A DNA stretch of 64,000 nt, from assembly GCA_038496675.1 (NCBI GenBank), contig CM076652.1, positions 10,026,252 to 10,090,251 on the forward strand, written 5' to 3'. The stretch comes from Rachycentron canadum (taxonomy: Eukaryota; Chordata; Actinopteri; Carangiformes; Rachycentridae). The notes beneath the pieces are model-generated. The model saw only the letters and a program-made list of their open reading frames with translations. It did not search any database and was not told the origin of the DNA. Both the position numbers and the translations under genes were made by a program. This document shows, in pieces, positions 38,621 through 50,765 of this stretch; the stretch's first letter is position 1, and every line of letters starts with the position of its first letter.

Positions 38621-41600
38621 CAGTGCAATTCTTTGTGTTTTGTATCGATGTACGCTCGAATACACTCTGTCTCGTCTTTTAATGATGATGATTTTACCAA
38701 AACAGTATTTATAATCTGAAAGATCAAAGAGTACTTGTTTACAGCGAGCACTGTGTGTTTGTACGGACACACAGGAAGGAAGGATCATGGGAATGAGGCA
38801 TGGCAAAGAGCCAAACAGAGTGTCTTTGAATTTGTGTGCCTGCAGTGCTGTAACTGAAAGGATAATAGCATAGCACTGCTTTGGTTAGACCACGACACTA
38901 GTGTGTACAATCAGTTACATAAAGAGGCAGAATGTGGAGGAAGAAAGAGACAGAACAAGTGGAAAAACATTTAAATAATTGGATACTTTGGCCTAATGCG
39001 AGTTTGTGTGTGTGCATCTTGGTTCACACCATGTTCAAGTGACTGTTTCAAGGTGTAAACACTTAGTAATGAGTTGCTTGTTTTTTCTTTTAATCAGTTT
39101 GTATATATTTGTCTGGCAGTCATTGTTTCAAAAAGAGATTTCAGAATGTATTTATTGGGTGATTAACCTTGACTTTCCTAATCTAATTCAGCTTGGAGGA
39201 CGGAGACCAGGGGTGACAATCACTCTCTCATGGTTGTGTGGGTTTATCACACTTGTGTATGTACGTGCGTATGTGTCAGTGTGAGGGAGCACATGTGTGC
39301 GAGTAAGCCATTATGAGTTGTGCTAAACAGAGCCAGGTCTGTGATCTTGGTTTTTAGCCCTAGAATTTCAGTCTCCATTGCCAGTACTGATCTACCCGAC
39401 GGGAGAAAATCAGACAGCACAAGAAAGAAGTCGACTCTTTGAATGCTTTTATTCACACTTTCATTTGTTTATTCTTTTCTTTATTTTCCTGTTTTCTACT
39501 CTACTGCCATGTTGTTGGGATTCTACATGCCAGATATTTTTGTCATATGGGACGAAAACTACAGAGAACATGATGTTGCCCGATGTTTTCATTCATACCT
39601 GTTGCATACTGTAGCACTACAGTAAAACATTTTAACCCTGCCACTGACTTGACTCTCATTCATGTCTTACAAAAGAAAGTTGTATCCACTGATAAGAGTG
39701 ACTGATTTTACACAAGAAATTTGTTGTTGTATATCATCCACTAGAGGGAGATGTTGATGTGGCTGAAACTAAGGCCTCTACACTGGGACAATGAACCAAA
39801 GTACATCATTTGTGGACTGCAGCAGTCAGGCTGATAATTCTGCTCAAATGAAAGACAAAACTACAAGACTACGCCTTAGATCTGGCTGCTCCAAGATCCA
39901 TGCAGGAGCCCAAACACAAGACTTAACAACGTTGGGGGCAACATTTTTTTGCTCAAATGAGATGAGAACTGGGGTGAGTGGTAGACTGATATAGTCACTG
40001 TGTAAAGCCCTGAGCACAGGCCTGAGAGTTGAACCTGAGCAGGTGAAAATCTTTTGGTAGACGCCACATGGATCAACAGATCTGCCACACACAGATTTAA
40101 GCCCCGGTGAGGGTAGCTGGATTGTGTTCAGGAGCCTCCCCACAGTGCGAGAGGCCTGTGGAGTGACTGATGTCCAAGTACTCTTAACAAAAAAGTAAGT
40201 GGAGGTAAGAGAAACGCATTTGTAAATGTAAAACAAGCTCATTTCTTTTAAAGAAATATTCCAATTTAGGTTTTACAGAAATGTAAGCATACTGTTATAG
40301 TTTCAAATTGGATTCAGGCGTTGAAAAAGGCAAAATGCTCCTTGTCTTTTAGAATTTCTGCTGCCTGTTTTAACTGAGCTGAACTGCAGCTGCCCAGTTC
40401 ATGATGTTAATGTTACAAAACTAGTTACAATTTCTTGCCTAAAAATTGTAGGTAAAGCACCAGTACCGACTTAAGCAACCCAAAGTGTACAAGTGCACAC
40501 AAAACAAATCTTCTAGTTACTTTCAGTCCTCGCAGTGTCTTTGACGGTTTCTTTTTTGGCTCAACAGGACAAGAGACAGTTTTACATCGTCGTCTCAGTG
40601 TAACAGTGCAGTCATGCCAATTTTTCTTCTAAATCAGAAACAATGACACGGATGAGTTCACCTTGTCACATACTAATATCTTATTGTTGTGGATTAATCA
40701 AATCAAATTAAATCAGGGTCTGTTTGCCTTTACATCTAAGTTTTGATTTGTGTTACACTCTCATCTTAAAGTATTCTTCATTTCCTTTTCTTTCTACATG
40801 TGGTGATGTGAGTGACGAGAGTCTCATGGCTGCTTTTCTTTGAAGTCTGATGAGGTGAAAACCCGGCATATTAAAGTGTCAGATCTATCCAAACAGAGAT
40901 TAAACTCCTGAAGTGGAATGGGTTTGTGGTTTCATGCTTACTGTAACTACTCGCAGCCTTTGGTGTGGTTCAACCTGATCTGACCTCCATTTTTGTCACT
41001 ACAGCGTTTATTTGTTGGACCCTGTATTTGACCAAGGGACTTAAATACAGCCTGGAGCAACACCACATTATACAGTCAAATTTGTCTTCAAGTCACCATG
41101 AAACAAAATGAAATTCAATGACTTCCATTTTGGCTCTATTTTGTTCAGCCCTTGTAGATGAATTGTTTCCTCTTTCTCCAGTTTATAGTGGAGTCAGACA
41201 GAGGATCAGCACCAAAACAATGTCTTGGGTTCTTGGGATTCAGTGTCTCACTCAAAGACACTTGGATAGGACAGATTCTTACAGAAACAAGGGATTTGCA
41301 TCCAAAGTTTACTGTGCCACTGAGCCACAGCCAGTCAGATTCAACTGTAGCTCACCCAAATCCATGTTTGGACCATGTCTTTCCCGGGAGGAGAAAGGAG
41401 GAGGAGGCGAAACAGGGTGAAGACGAGGGGAGGGGCAGCAGAGTGGGCAGTTTGGCAGCAGGGTAAAGATCAAGAGGGTGATCTCCTCCTCCATAGCTTG
41501 TTTCCATTCCCTTGAGTTAGTTGGATGTTTGAGTGGGTGCACACTGGACCATTGTGCCGTCCGACAGTATGTGTGGGACTGATGGAAGGAGTGACGGTCC

Positions 41601-42234
41601 AAATTAGGCCATTGGAGTGTGTGTGTGAGTGTTTATTTTCCAAGCAGTAACCACTCCATCAAATGAGGCACCTTTTGGCTTGTGTGTGACATATTGAGTT
41701 TGTAATGCTTTCCCTCCGGTGGATCGCTCTTTGTCTGTGTCCGTGTGTGTTTACATCTCCTGGCACTGGATGAATGAGGGGTGTAAACTGCTCTCTGGTC
41801 AAATACACGATCCCACTCAAAGCCAGCACCAACGGACTCAGTGCAGGGAACGTTCAAACATCACTGAGTCAGACGGAAGTGAAGGAATGTGACTTCAACC
41901 AGACTCTGGTGACCCGTGAGCCACAGCAACCATTTTCTAATATAAAATGCACTGATGGTTATGTACCAATATACACACGCGCCTCCATATTGCCCAGTAT
42001 GTCCAGCTAATCAACACTTAAAAATTCACATTCAATCAATAGTCAGTGAGAAACAATTGCTTCCCCTCTTGCATTAGTCAAGAGTTGTAACTAAGCTAAG
42101 TTTAGATAATACTTGCTGTGTGCCAGTCGTGACAGCATGGCTGGAATTGTTTGCACCACGTTAGTTTGTTGTGTATTTGCGTGTCTGTATGTGTGTGTGT
42201 CATCATGACCCACTTGTCCATAATGTCAAGTACA

Positions 42235-42300
42235 TGAACAGCGCCCTGAGATAACTTCTGTTTAACTTTGCGTTAAATAAATAAAATTCACTTGACTTGA
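42235..42300 (+). mobile_element. Candidate 3' end of a fish retroelement
   Basis: The stretch has CCTGAGATAACTTCTG, then a TTTGCG..AAATAAATAAAATT segment, then repeats of CTTGA. From memory, an arrangement of this kind (GAGATAACTTCTGT, GCGCTATATAAATAAAATTGA, then a short tandem tail) recurs many times in fish genomes and looks like the 3' end of a LINE- or SINE-type element. No coding part is visible upstream. A repeat-library search would confirm it. Confidence 0.4.
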
Positions 42301-42554
42301 CCCACCCTAACCCCTCAACTTAACCTCACGGTTATTCCCCAATCCCTTTACCCCCGACAAACAAACACACACACACACACACACGCACAGTATCTTTTCT
42401 CCTGTCTTGTTAATGTCAAGGAAAATCGGTCTTTATGTATGGACAATACCAGCTGCAATATATTTAAATTTATTATCAAATGCTCAACAGCTTGAGTTGT
42501 TTATGTTCATGCCATCTCATTAGGATCTAAATAGTTGAACAAAACGTTACGACA

Positions 42555-42576
42555 CGTCATGAATGCATTCATGACG
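42555..42576. repeat. 22-base perfect palindrome
   Basis: CGTCATGAATG followed directly by its reverse complement CATTCATGACG, with no loop. A further ATCATGACA copy lies just after it. It could be a dimeric factor site or a repeat scar. Confidence 0.85.
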
Positions 42577-45073
42577 ATCATGACATTTATTTTTTTCAGA
42601 TGATTATCAGAGACAAATGGAACCTACTGGAATTTTTTTTAAAAAACGTATTTAAAAAAGTATTAAAAAACTGTAAACAAAAGATGCTGTGTTATTTTTA
42701 AACTATGTAATCTGTATTACGACATGCCACATCTTCAAATTTAGTGTGTAGTCATGAGAGTGGTATTGGTCTGTTCATGTATCTCTTGGCAAGAAAGCAA
42801 ATAAGTGTGTTCTACAAAATGTTGAGCTGTCACATTAAATTTAACTTAAATCTAAATGTTTTATGTACAGAAAGGTAAGGGACTTTTATTCCATATTTCT
42901 AAGCCATATTTAGACAAACATAATTTCTTATTCTCTCTCCATGATCTATGCCCTCCCCGCCCTGTATTTTATCCCCAGGTAAATTGAGTAAGAGGCCAGC
43001 TGTACAGGGGTGTGTCCTGCTTGCTTTGGCTGAAGTGCAGTAGGAGTTGGGCTGGAAGTTTTCTCTGTCGGTTGCCACTGCTCTGTTGCAGCTCAGGCCT
43101 GTCCTAAATAGGCTGAACCATGTTGAAAGGCAAGGAGGGAGGCAGAAACAGAGAACTTGTCCAGACTTGCCTTTCCAGAGGACAGAAGGATGCAGAGGGA
43201 GTCTGGCAGTCTGGGGCAGTCTGGAGCACCCTGAGGCGATGCGTGTTGTGCCTGTTTCTTTATCCTTGCTGTTATCAGATGGTGTCAGATTAACTCCACT
43301 AAATAAACCAGTAAATCCCATCTGAGCTCTTAACTATACAATAATTCTGTAACACATGGAGCAATTTTTGGTTGGACTCTGTGCTCTGTGGAAAGTGCTC
43401 TATTGTGAATTATAACAGTAACTAAAGTACTGAACTTCATCAGAATAATTACCATAAGAAATTGTGTTTTACTTGAATAATTCCTTTTCATACGTTCTAC
43501 AAAACAGTATCCTCTTGAAGTCCACGTGGGAAAGCTCAGTTGCAATGGCACTGCAGACATTTAAACTTACCACCTTCTTAGCCTCAATGCCGGCTTAAAA
43601 TGTACATTTTAAAAGTTGGCAGTTCAAGCTTGCAGACAAAATATCTTTAAATTTAAAACAATACTTTTTTTTTTTTTTTTGGTGTATTTGATTGCAGATC
43701 CAGATGTGGGTCATTGTCTGTCCAGCTTTGGATATATTTCATATGTTTGTCTCACCAGCTGCATTTCTTTGAGGAGTTAATGAAACCAAACTCAAACAAC
43801 CTATTAAACTTTGCCTTTGATGATTCAAAGGAGGAATAATTAAGTTTTACTATAAAAAAAAACTCTTCCAGGCAAGTACTGATTTGTTGGGGTTGTAGCA
43901 ATGCTCTGCCTGTCTGTTGCCATGCCAACCACCCACATCATGTGATGTAATTGAGAGGAAAAGGATGTGGGGTGGTCCTCTTGTGTAGACCTGTACGTGA
44001 CCTGCGAGGATTCAGAGAGAATCTTCAGCGAAAGGTGAGAAATGAACAAAAATTAATTCTCTTTCTCTATTATAAGTTAGAAATAAATCATTACTACAGC
44101 CTTTACACAACTTACATATATAGTCACTACTAGCTGCGCAGTGACACGCTTTGGTTTGTTGCCATGTTGGCAGCACTACCTGCATGTGGGCCTCATATAG
44201 AGCTGCTGCTCCTTTCTTGTCAAGTCTTGTCCCTGAGTCCTGATCCTGTCCCACAGTTCAATGAGAAATCACACACCAGCTCAGGACATTTTTCACTACA
44301 CACCCATCAACGCCACACTTTAACTTCCTTGGAAAAAAGGCCACCATGTTCTGTCGCTCCCAGCAAAAATAGAGGGAATAAAACCTCATTTTTATCATAT
44401 TGTATAATTTTTGTATGAAAAGCGTGGTTGGTTGTTTGGTGTCTAAATGAAGTCTGTTTAAAGTCCCCTCTCCTCTCCTCCCCGCTCTCTGTCAGTAAGT
44501 CAAACAGTTGCTGATGATCTAATAAACAGGGCAGTGAAAGCTATGACATGAGGTCACAGCTGGTGTGTCTGTGTGTTTGAAATCCTATACAGACGTCACA
44601 CTTGCAAACCAGGATCAGCATCAGCATTAACACAGAGATGTGACACAAGGGAGTTTGTTGCCAGCAGGTTGTTGCGTTTACAAACAAACACACTTCTGTG
44701 TCTGGGTTGAATTTACACATTGAAAGACACCACACGACAGTGTGGGTGCAGGATAAAAATGAATAGGAAGACAATTACATTAACATTAGAAACTTACAGA
44801 TGCACATAAACACCAAATATCTTACTTGATACACAAGAGAGGGAAGTTCTTTTCAGCCACGCATACACACAGTTTTACAGTGTGTTCACCAACTCACTAT
44901 GGAAAGATAATAAATTGCATTGCACTTACACAAAGTACAGACAACCACATACTGTATGTGCACCCTTCAGATTTTCAACAGTAGGAGCCTTTGTTACAAG
45001 GGCCATGTCCTCTGTGGGGAGACTCTGACCCTAGTTAGAGACACAAAAAGTGTATGTATGAGTGTGAGAGAGT

Positions 45074-45079
<6 letters not shown>

Positions 45080-45105
<26 letters not shown>
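45080..45105. repeat. (TG)n microsatellite
   Basis: Short TG run in a wider GTGTGAGAGAGTGTGTGAG-type stretch beginning near 45,054. Confidence 0.85.
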
Positions 45106-45112
<7 letters not shown>

Positions 45113-45395
45113 TCCTACTGTCATCCATGTGTATGGACACTGTATGTCCTGTACACATATGACACTGTATGCCTGCCCACTCAGCTCTTCCAGCCATAGC
45201 CCCAGATTGCAGTGGACCTCCCTGCTCGGGTGTTGGAGGGGGTGTTGAGGTTGGAAAGCAGGCTTTGAAGGAGGCTCCAGTGACTCATTACCCAACAATC
45301 CACCCACCCTTCATGTCCTCTCCACCCCCCAAACATCTCCATCCTCGTCTCTGCCCCTTGTCCTTTGGTTCAGATAGCTGACACACAACCCCCCA

Positions 45396-45406
45396 ACACA
45401 CACACA

Positions 45407-45460
<54 letters not shown>
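45396..45460. repeat. (CA)n microsatellite
   Basis: About 30 CA units with one AAA interruption near 45,408. It lies 290 bases after a TG run of opposite sense. Confidence 0.9.
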
Positions 45461-45463
<3 letters not shown>

Positions 45464-47014
45464 CGATAACTGGCTGAAAAAAGGAGATTTTGTTTCAGTG
45501 GGGATTGTGTGGCCTGAACTGCTGTGAAAGACTCCTCTGTGTGTGTAGATGTTGTGCAGTCAGCGTGCACGTTGGCATTCATATGCGAAAAGCCACTGCA
45601 TTAAGTCATCTAATATTTCACAGTTTTAACAGTATGTAGAACTATTTTTTGTCATGATATCATCTTTCATATTTAATGTTCCAACTTTTTATGTAAAAAA
45701 AAAAACAAAAACTTGAAATCCTAATCTCTGCCTCCATCTCTCCTGCAGGAGTAATTTCCGTGGGGATTGTGTAAAGCTACACCAAAAACTCCTGTTCCCA
45801 CTGCTCACAGGGGTCACACACCCACCTTTAACCGGTGTGAACAGAAATCCGTACACCTCATGGGGACAAAACTAGACATCTGCATCCATGTTTTTGCAAT
45901 CTTTTTGGAAGATGTGTATGTTTTTAACATACTGCAGGATGTCGGTATACAGTGTGTTCATTAAAGATGACATCCATAGGGGATGACATCATTGGGACTT
46001 CTCATCTGGAGTATAAGGAGCAAAATTACATTTTCAAACACATACTGATTCACAAACCAGAAAAGGGTTTTTTATTTTTTTTGCTGTCATGGGAAAATGT
46101 TTCTAACAGGCTCACACTTGATAGATTTTGAAATTAGTATGGAGAGTAATGCAAAGCTCAGAGTCTATGCCAAGCTTTCAAGACTAATTCAATGTGAAAT
46201 GTGAAAAAGGGTGGAGAAGAGTCAGTGAGGCTGCTGGCACAGAAAACAGAACTGTCACTTTCTGTGACTGGCCTTGCTTTTAAACTTCTTTTGCTTGCAT
46301 GTTTTTCCTAAATAAAAATAAAAGCCAGAACTGATTAAAGAAAATAAAAAATACTTCAAGTCATGGATTTACATACATCTGTATTTTCTAAATTAAATTA
46401 CAGTAAGTCCCATACATAAATTACACAACTGTGTTATGCAAGTAAGGATGAGGTCCAACATTTCTACAGGTACAGGTTCACACAGATCTATATTTGTGTG
46501 TAGATTTTTAATGTGTTTGCACTGCACTTTAAATGTCTAATTTTATTAATGCTGACCTCCAATGCAACCATAGCCTATTTGGCAAAAGGTTTCCAGTGTG
46601 CTCAGTCTCGCAGCAGCATGTGGACAGAGAGGACCATTGTGAAATCCCCTGCTTTTCGGGAAAGACCCTTGAGACTTGAAAAACAGGATTTCCTCTTATT
46701 TTAGACTTCCCATTTCCTTCTCTTATATAGGATTTATAGTAAGTAGCCACTTGCAACTCTGTTATGTCAGATAAATTCAGGTTTTATTACAATTTCTATG
46801 AACATTTCAGATTCTTAAATATATTTAAGTTCCAGGTTGTGTTCACAGTTGCCCATTTGTTGATTTCTGTTTCGACTTGTTGCTATGAAAATGCATGAAT
46901 TACAGCACAATAGGAACTATATAATGTGTATAATACATATACACACAGAGAGGGACTGGAGATAGGGTTTATGACACGCAAGAAATGCGCCACAAAAAAA
47001 ACAAAACAAAAAAA

Positions 47015-47020
<6 letters not shown>

Positions 47021-47047
<27 letters not shown>

Positions 47048-47421
47048 NNNNNNNNNNNNNNNNNNNNNNNNNNNNNNNNNNNNNNNNNNNNNNNNNNNNN
47101 NNNNNNNNNNNNNNNNNNNNNNNNNNNNNNNNNNNNNNNNNNNNNNNNNNNNNNNNNNNNNNNNNNNNNNNNNNNNNNNNNNNNNNNNNNNNNNNNNNNN
47201 NNNNNNNNNNNNNNNNNNNNNNNNNNNNNNNNNNNNNNNNNNNNNNNNNNNNNNNNNNNNNNNNNNNNNNNNNNNNNNNNNNNNNNNNNNNNNNNNNNNN
47301 NNNNNNNNNNNNNNNNNNNNNNNNNNNNNNNNNNNNNNNNNNNNNNNNNNNNNNNNNNNNNNNNNNNNNNNNNNNNNNNNNNNNNNNNNNNNNNNNNNNN
47401 NNNNNNNNNNNNNNNNNNNNN

Positions 47422-47467
<46 letters not shown>
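47021..47467. repeat. (AT)n tract containing an assembly gap
   Basis: An uninterrupted AT alternation runs from 47,021 to 47,047 and from 47,422 to 47,467, with 374 unknown bases (47,048-47,421) between. The gap is therefore probably more AT repeat or a hairpin-forming sequence that stopped assembly. Its true length is unknown. Reading frames drawn across it have no meaning. Confidence 0.95.
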
Positions 47468-47468
<1 letters not shown>

Positions 47469-47599
47469 TAACTTTCTACACCTTTTCACGATACAACTAA
47501 AAACCAAGTGATTGGCAACAACATTTCACAATGAATTTGTTAACATCATTGAATATTGTTAGTTGATATACAAAATGTTCGTTTTCCACATTCCACATA

Positions 47600-49310
47600 A
47601 CAGCTACAGTTTGCGTAGCCATGCACGCCATAACTTTAAACATTAGCTGCTAGCTTTGGCCGCATGCACTTCCCATAAATGAAGAATTTAGGCGCTAGGT
47701 TTGGCAATTGAACATGTATGTCCTCTAAAAATGGAGATTTCCATTTATTTAGCTGCTAGGTTTGTTCATGAAACATACATATCTTATGAAAATAAAGACT
47801 ACACATTTAACATTTCCTAATAACAAAAATCTTTATCAAATTCAAGTTGATTCCAAAGGATAGAGTGACAGTCAGACTTCCTTCCAGCAGAAGCTAGAAA
47901 GAAATGCCATGAAAGAACTAAAAGAATACAACATGATAGATTGTCAACAGCATTAATTGAAAAATGGCTGATTATTATTATATTATAGCTGAAAAAATAA
48001 GAGTTTAAAACAACATCAGCTGCTAGATTTGGCCATGAAATCACATTTTCCCAGTAAAATTAAGTCATATCTTCATTTAGCTGCTAGGTTTGGCCATATA
48101 GGATTCCTTTTCCTATCAAAATGAAGATATCAGTTAATTTAGCTACTAGGTTTTGCCATAACACACATGTATTAATGAAGACTTCAGTTGCTTTAGCTGA
48201 TAGTAGCGTATGTTACTTGACATCTATTTTGTATGTACATATTTTTCAAATCTAAATTAATTTGATAATGAATGTTGAAATAAATACAACATGATCTTTT
48301 CAATACCATGAGCTGCTAAATGGTCATTTATTATACAACTGGAGAAATACAGGCTTTAACATTATTGGCCATGAAACAAACATTTCCTAGAAAAAAAAAC
48401 ACTTCAGTCTTTACGTAGAAAATAGATAGAAGAATCGTAAAAAGACGAAATGAAAGCATAACAATTCTGAAATAAATACATCGTATTTTTTAACAGCAAA
48501 TGGACAGTTATTACAAAGAAGAAACAGACTTTAAAACAACATTACACACAAACAAAAATCAAAATATTTTTTTTTTTTATTGTTTTAGCTGCTAAGATTT
48601 GCATTTAAACACATATGTCCTAAGGGAAAAAAAATTTCTGTGCATTTAGCTCATGGTTGTGCTACTGAATATGCATTTCCAATAAAAATAAGTCATGTTC
48701 AAATTCAAATTACTTTCCCGATGACATACTGACAGGTTACCTTCCAGCTTTACCTAGAAAGTATCAAGAAGAATGATAAAAAAAAGAAAAAAAAAGAAAA
48801 AAAAGAAAATGAAAAGTTAACAATTCTGAAACAAATTTCCCAGTTACACGAAGACTTCAGTTCATTTAGCCGCTAGGTTTTGCCATAAAACACGTCCCAA
48901 CACAAATGAAGACTTTTTTTTTTCATTTAACTGCTAGGTTTTGCCATTAAACAAACATTTTCTTTTTAAAATGAAGACAATGAAACATACATTTCCTCAT
49001 AAAAACAGTTAAAATGAATGAAATTAATTTAGCTTAACATTAGCTTCCTTGTTATGTCTTGAAACATACATGTAGATGAACATATCCTTTTAAAATCCAA
49101 CCTTTTCAAACATTTGAAAAGGAACAGTGACAATTATATTACCCTCCAGCATTTCCTAGAAAGTAATAACAGAAAATTAATACAGGGTCAAAAATGGATG
49201 CAACATGATCAATTATCAATAACTTTAGTTGCTAAAATTAAAAATATGATAAAATATATAATAAAAATATAAAGCTTTCAATACATTACTTGCTACCTTT
49301 GGCGAACACT
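47600..49310. repeat. Composite AT-rich tandem array, about 61-bp unit in larger modules
   Basis: A degenerate unit with the core AGCTGCTAGGTTTGGCCAT, then ACATTTCC and AATGAAGAC, recurs with starts near 47,643, 47,690, 47,751, 48,018, 48,079, 48,141, 48,195, 48,587, 48,647, 48,868 and 48,929. Adjacent copies are mostly 54-62 bases apart. A second block, with CTTCCAGC..TAGAAAGTA then ATACAACATGAT, interrupts it near 47,879, 48,402, 48,741 and 49,144, so the array is built of modules of roughly 340-520 bp. Copies are well diverged, so the array is old. It lacks a coding frame. Confidence 0.75.
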
Positions 49311-50119
49311 GATCCAATGTTTATTAATTCAATACAAATTAAACACTAACATTAATATTACATAAAATGCAATATAATAAAAATATATAATAATTCTATT
49401 AACTAATAGGTAAAGTTAAAGGTAAAAGTTGTTTTTTATTTTATTTTATTTTTTTTAGTAGGTTTTAAATGGCCCTCATGTGACTCAAACCTGTAAATGC
49501 CATCTTGTCCCTCAAGTGAGTCCAATCAAGAGCTTATATAGTCCTTTTGTCTACTGAACAATTAGCCTGGGCATAGCCAAACTTTATACAGGAGCCTAAG
49601 TCTATCTCAGTTAAAAATGATTAATTTACATAAAGTTATTTTTATGAGTAAACATCAACAGTAGGAATATATAAGTTAAATCCTTATAAGTGAAATATAT
49701 AATTGCTCCAAATCAGGTTGAAAACTTAATTTTACAAGTTTTTTAAACTTGTGTCCAACCCCACAGTCATGGTACAGTCAGTGACATCATTGATGACATC
49801 AGCAAGGGCATAAAACAGGGAAGTGTTCAGCTGCCACCCTCATTTGTCTCTTGGAGTTCATGGTGAGTGTGAAGGATTGAATGCTCAGATTAAACCAGCT
49901 TTAAAGAAATGTGATAGTAATTGGAACAAAACACAGTAATTGGCCATCCACAACCAATCCTGTCAATCCTGTTTGCAGTGCTAAAGAAACTTGTCTAAAC
50001 AAAGCAAGAGATTTGTGTTCAAAGTTGCTGTACGCACACACACAAATCAAATTGATTACACTGTAAGAGGCATTAGCTGCTGAGTGGGATAGTACAGTTA
50101 TAAAGTTGAAATAATTTTA

Positions 50120-50440
50120 CAATTAAACATGAATCAGGCATTGCAATGCCAGTATTAGCTGCTGCTAATGGACATTTCAAGGGCAGCATTAGCTTGCCTT
50201 TGTATGTTAGCTTAACATAAGCTTCGCACTTGTGGACCTTAAATATACAAAGAAAGCTTCAGGTCCTTAACTTATGAATATTACATCTCTTGGACAAAAA
50301 CTACCTTTAAGCTACATTAAACAGTGCTAGAAAGAGGGAAGACATTAGCTGCAATCTTAAAGTTTGGGTGTCACAATGGTAGAATTAGATGCTACTTATG
50401 GACATTTAAGGGTAGCAATAATGAGATGTTAACTTTTGGA
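50120..50440. repeat. Diverged direct repeat related to the upstream array
   Basis: GCTGCTGCTAATGGACATTTCAAGGGCAGCA near 50,158 recurs near 50,388 as GATGCTACTTATGGACATTTAAGGGTAGCA. Both lie in ATTAGCTGC-rich sequence like that of the 47.6-49.3 kb array, which suggests the array once extended further. Confidence 0.4.
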
Positions 50441-50689
50441 TATTTCAACCCTAGTTTATACACTTCTCTGCTTTGTAATCTTATGATTGAAGTTAAATGT
50501 CAATGAAAAACAAATTAGGGTTAGGGGTTAACATATATTTTTCATGTGTTGTATTCATGATGTAATATGGTTGCATATTAACTTAACAATTCACAATTTT
50601 ACTTTTATTTTATTTCACTTTCTTTATTGAATGTCTCACCATATGATGTTTAAAAAGTAAATGTTTTATTTGATACTTATTTTAAAAAA

Positions 50690-50765
50690 AAAACATTTCC
50701 GGTAAACTCGACTTCGCCTCAGCAGAACTACAACTCCCAGCAGCCCCCGACTCCGCGCAGTCCCA
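50690..50765 (+). promoter_or_regulatory. ZNF143/ETS-type promoter
   Basis: ACTACAACTCCCAGCA (50,727-50,742) is a near-exact ZNF143 (Staf/SBS) site, a motif that in vertebrates sits at the start of constitutively expressed genes. An ETS-type TTCCGG lies 30 bases before it (near 50,697), and the stretch is rich in CpG compared with its flanks. Downstream are splice-bounded leader exons on the + strand, which sets the direction, although such promoters can work both ways. Confidence 0.6.

Larger units (their letters stand above)
38621..43988. other. Intergenic stretch downstream of osbpl5
   Basis: No recognised exon. Frames up to about 140 codons exist on both strands (for example minus strand 42,899-43,321 and 39,844-40,242), but their translations resemble no family I know and lack splice support. 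It contains a candidate retroelement tail at 42,235-42,300, a short (CA)n at about 42,365-42,385 and a 22-base palindrome (separate entries). Confidence 0.5.
43989..45875 (+). other. Possible two-exon transcript of unknown nature
   Basis: Exon A (43,989-44,034) lies between an acceptor (CTTGTGTAG) and a donor (AAAG/GTGAGA). Exon B starts at 45,749 after a strong acceptor (CATCTCTCCTGCAG). Joined, one frame stays open: LYVTCEDSERIFSE, then R across the junction, then SNFRGDCVKLHQKLL and on to TAG at 45,873-45,875. An ATTAAA near 45,960 could end the message. I do not recognise the peptide, and no upstream exon supplying a start was found. Chance splice-like sites are a real alternative; a non-coding RNA is another. 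Confidence 0.2.

Noticed and set aside
41118..41466. Two overlapping frames of about 100 codons
   Set aside because: The phrase GTGTCTCACTCAAAGACACTTGG..CTGAGCCACAGCC resembles a common fish repeat, and the two frames are out of register with each other.
46926..47507. Open frames of 160-180 codons on both strands
   Set aside because: They run through unknown bases and an AT repeat, which encodes an endless Tyr-Ile series.
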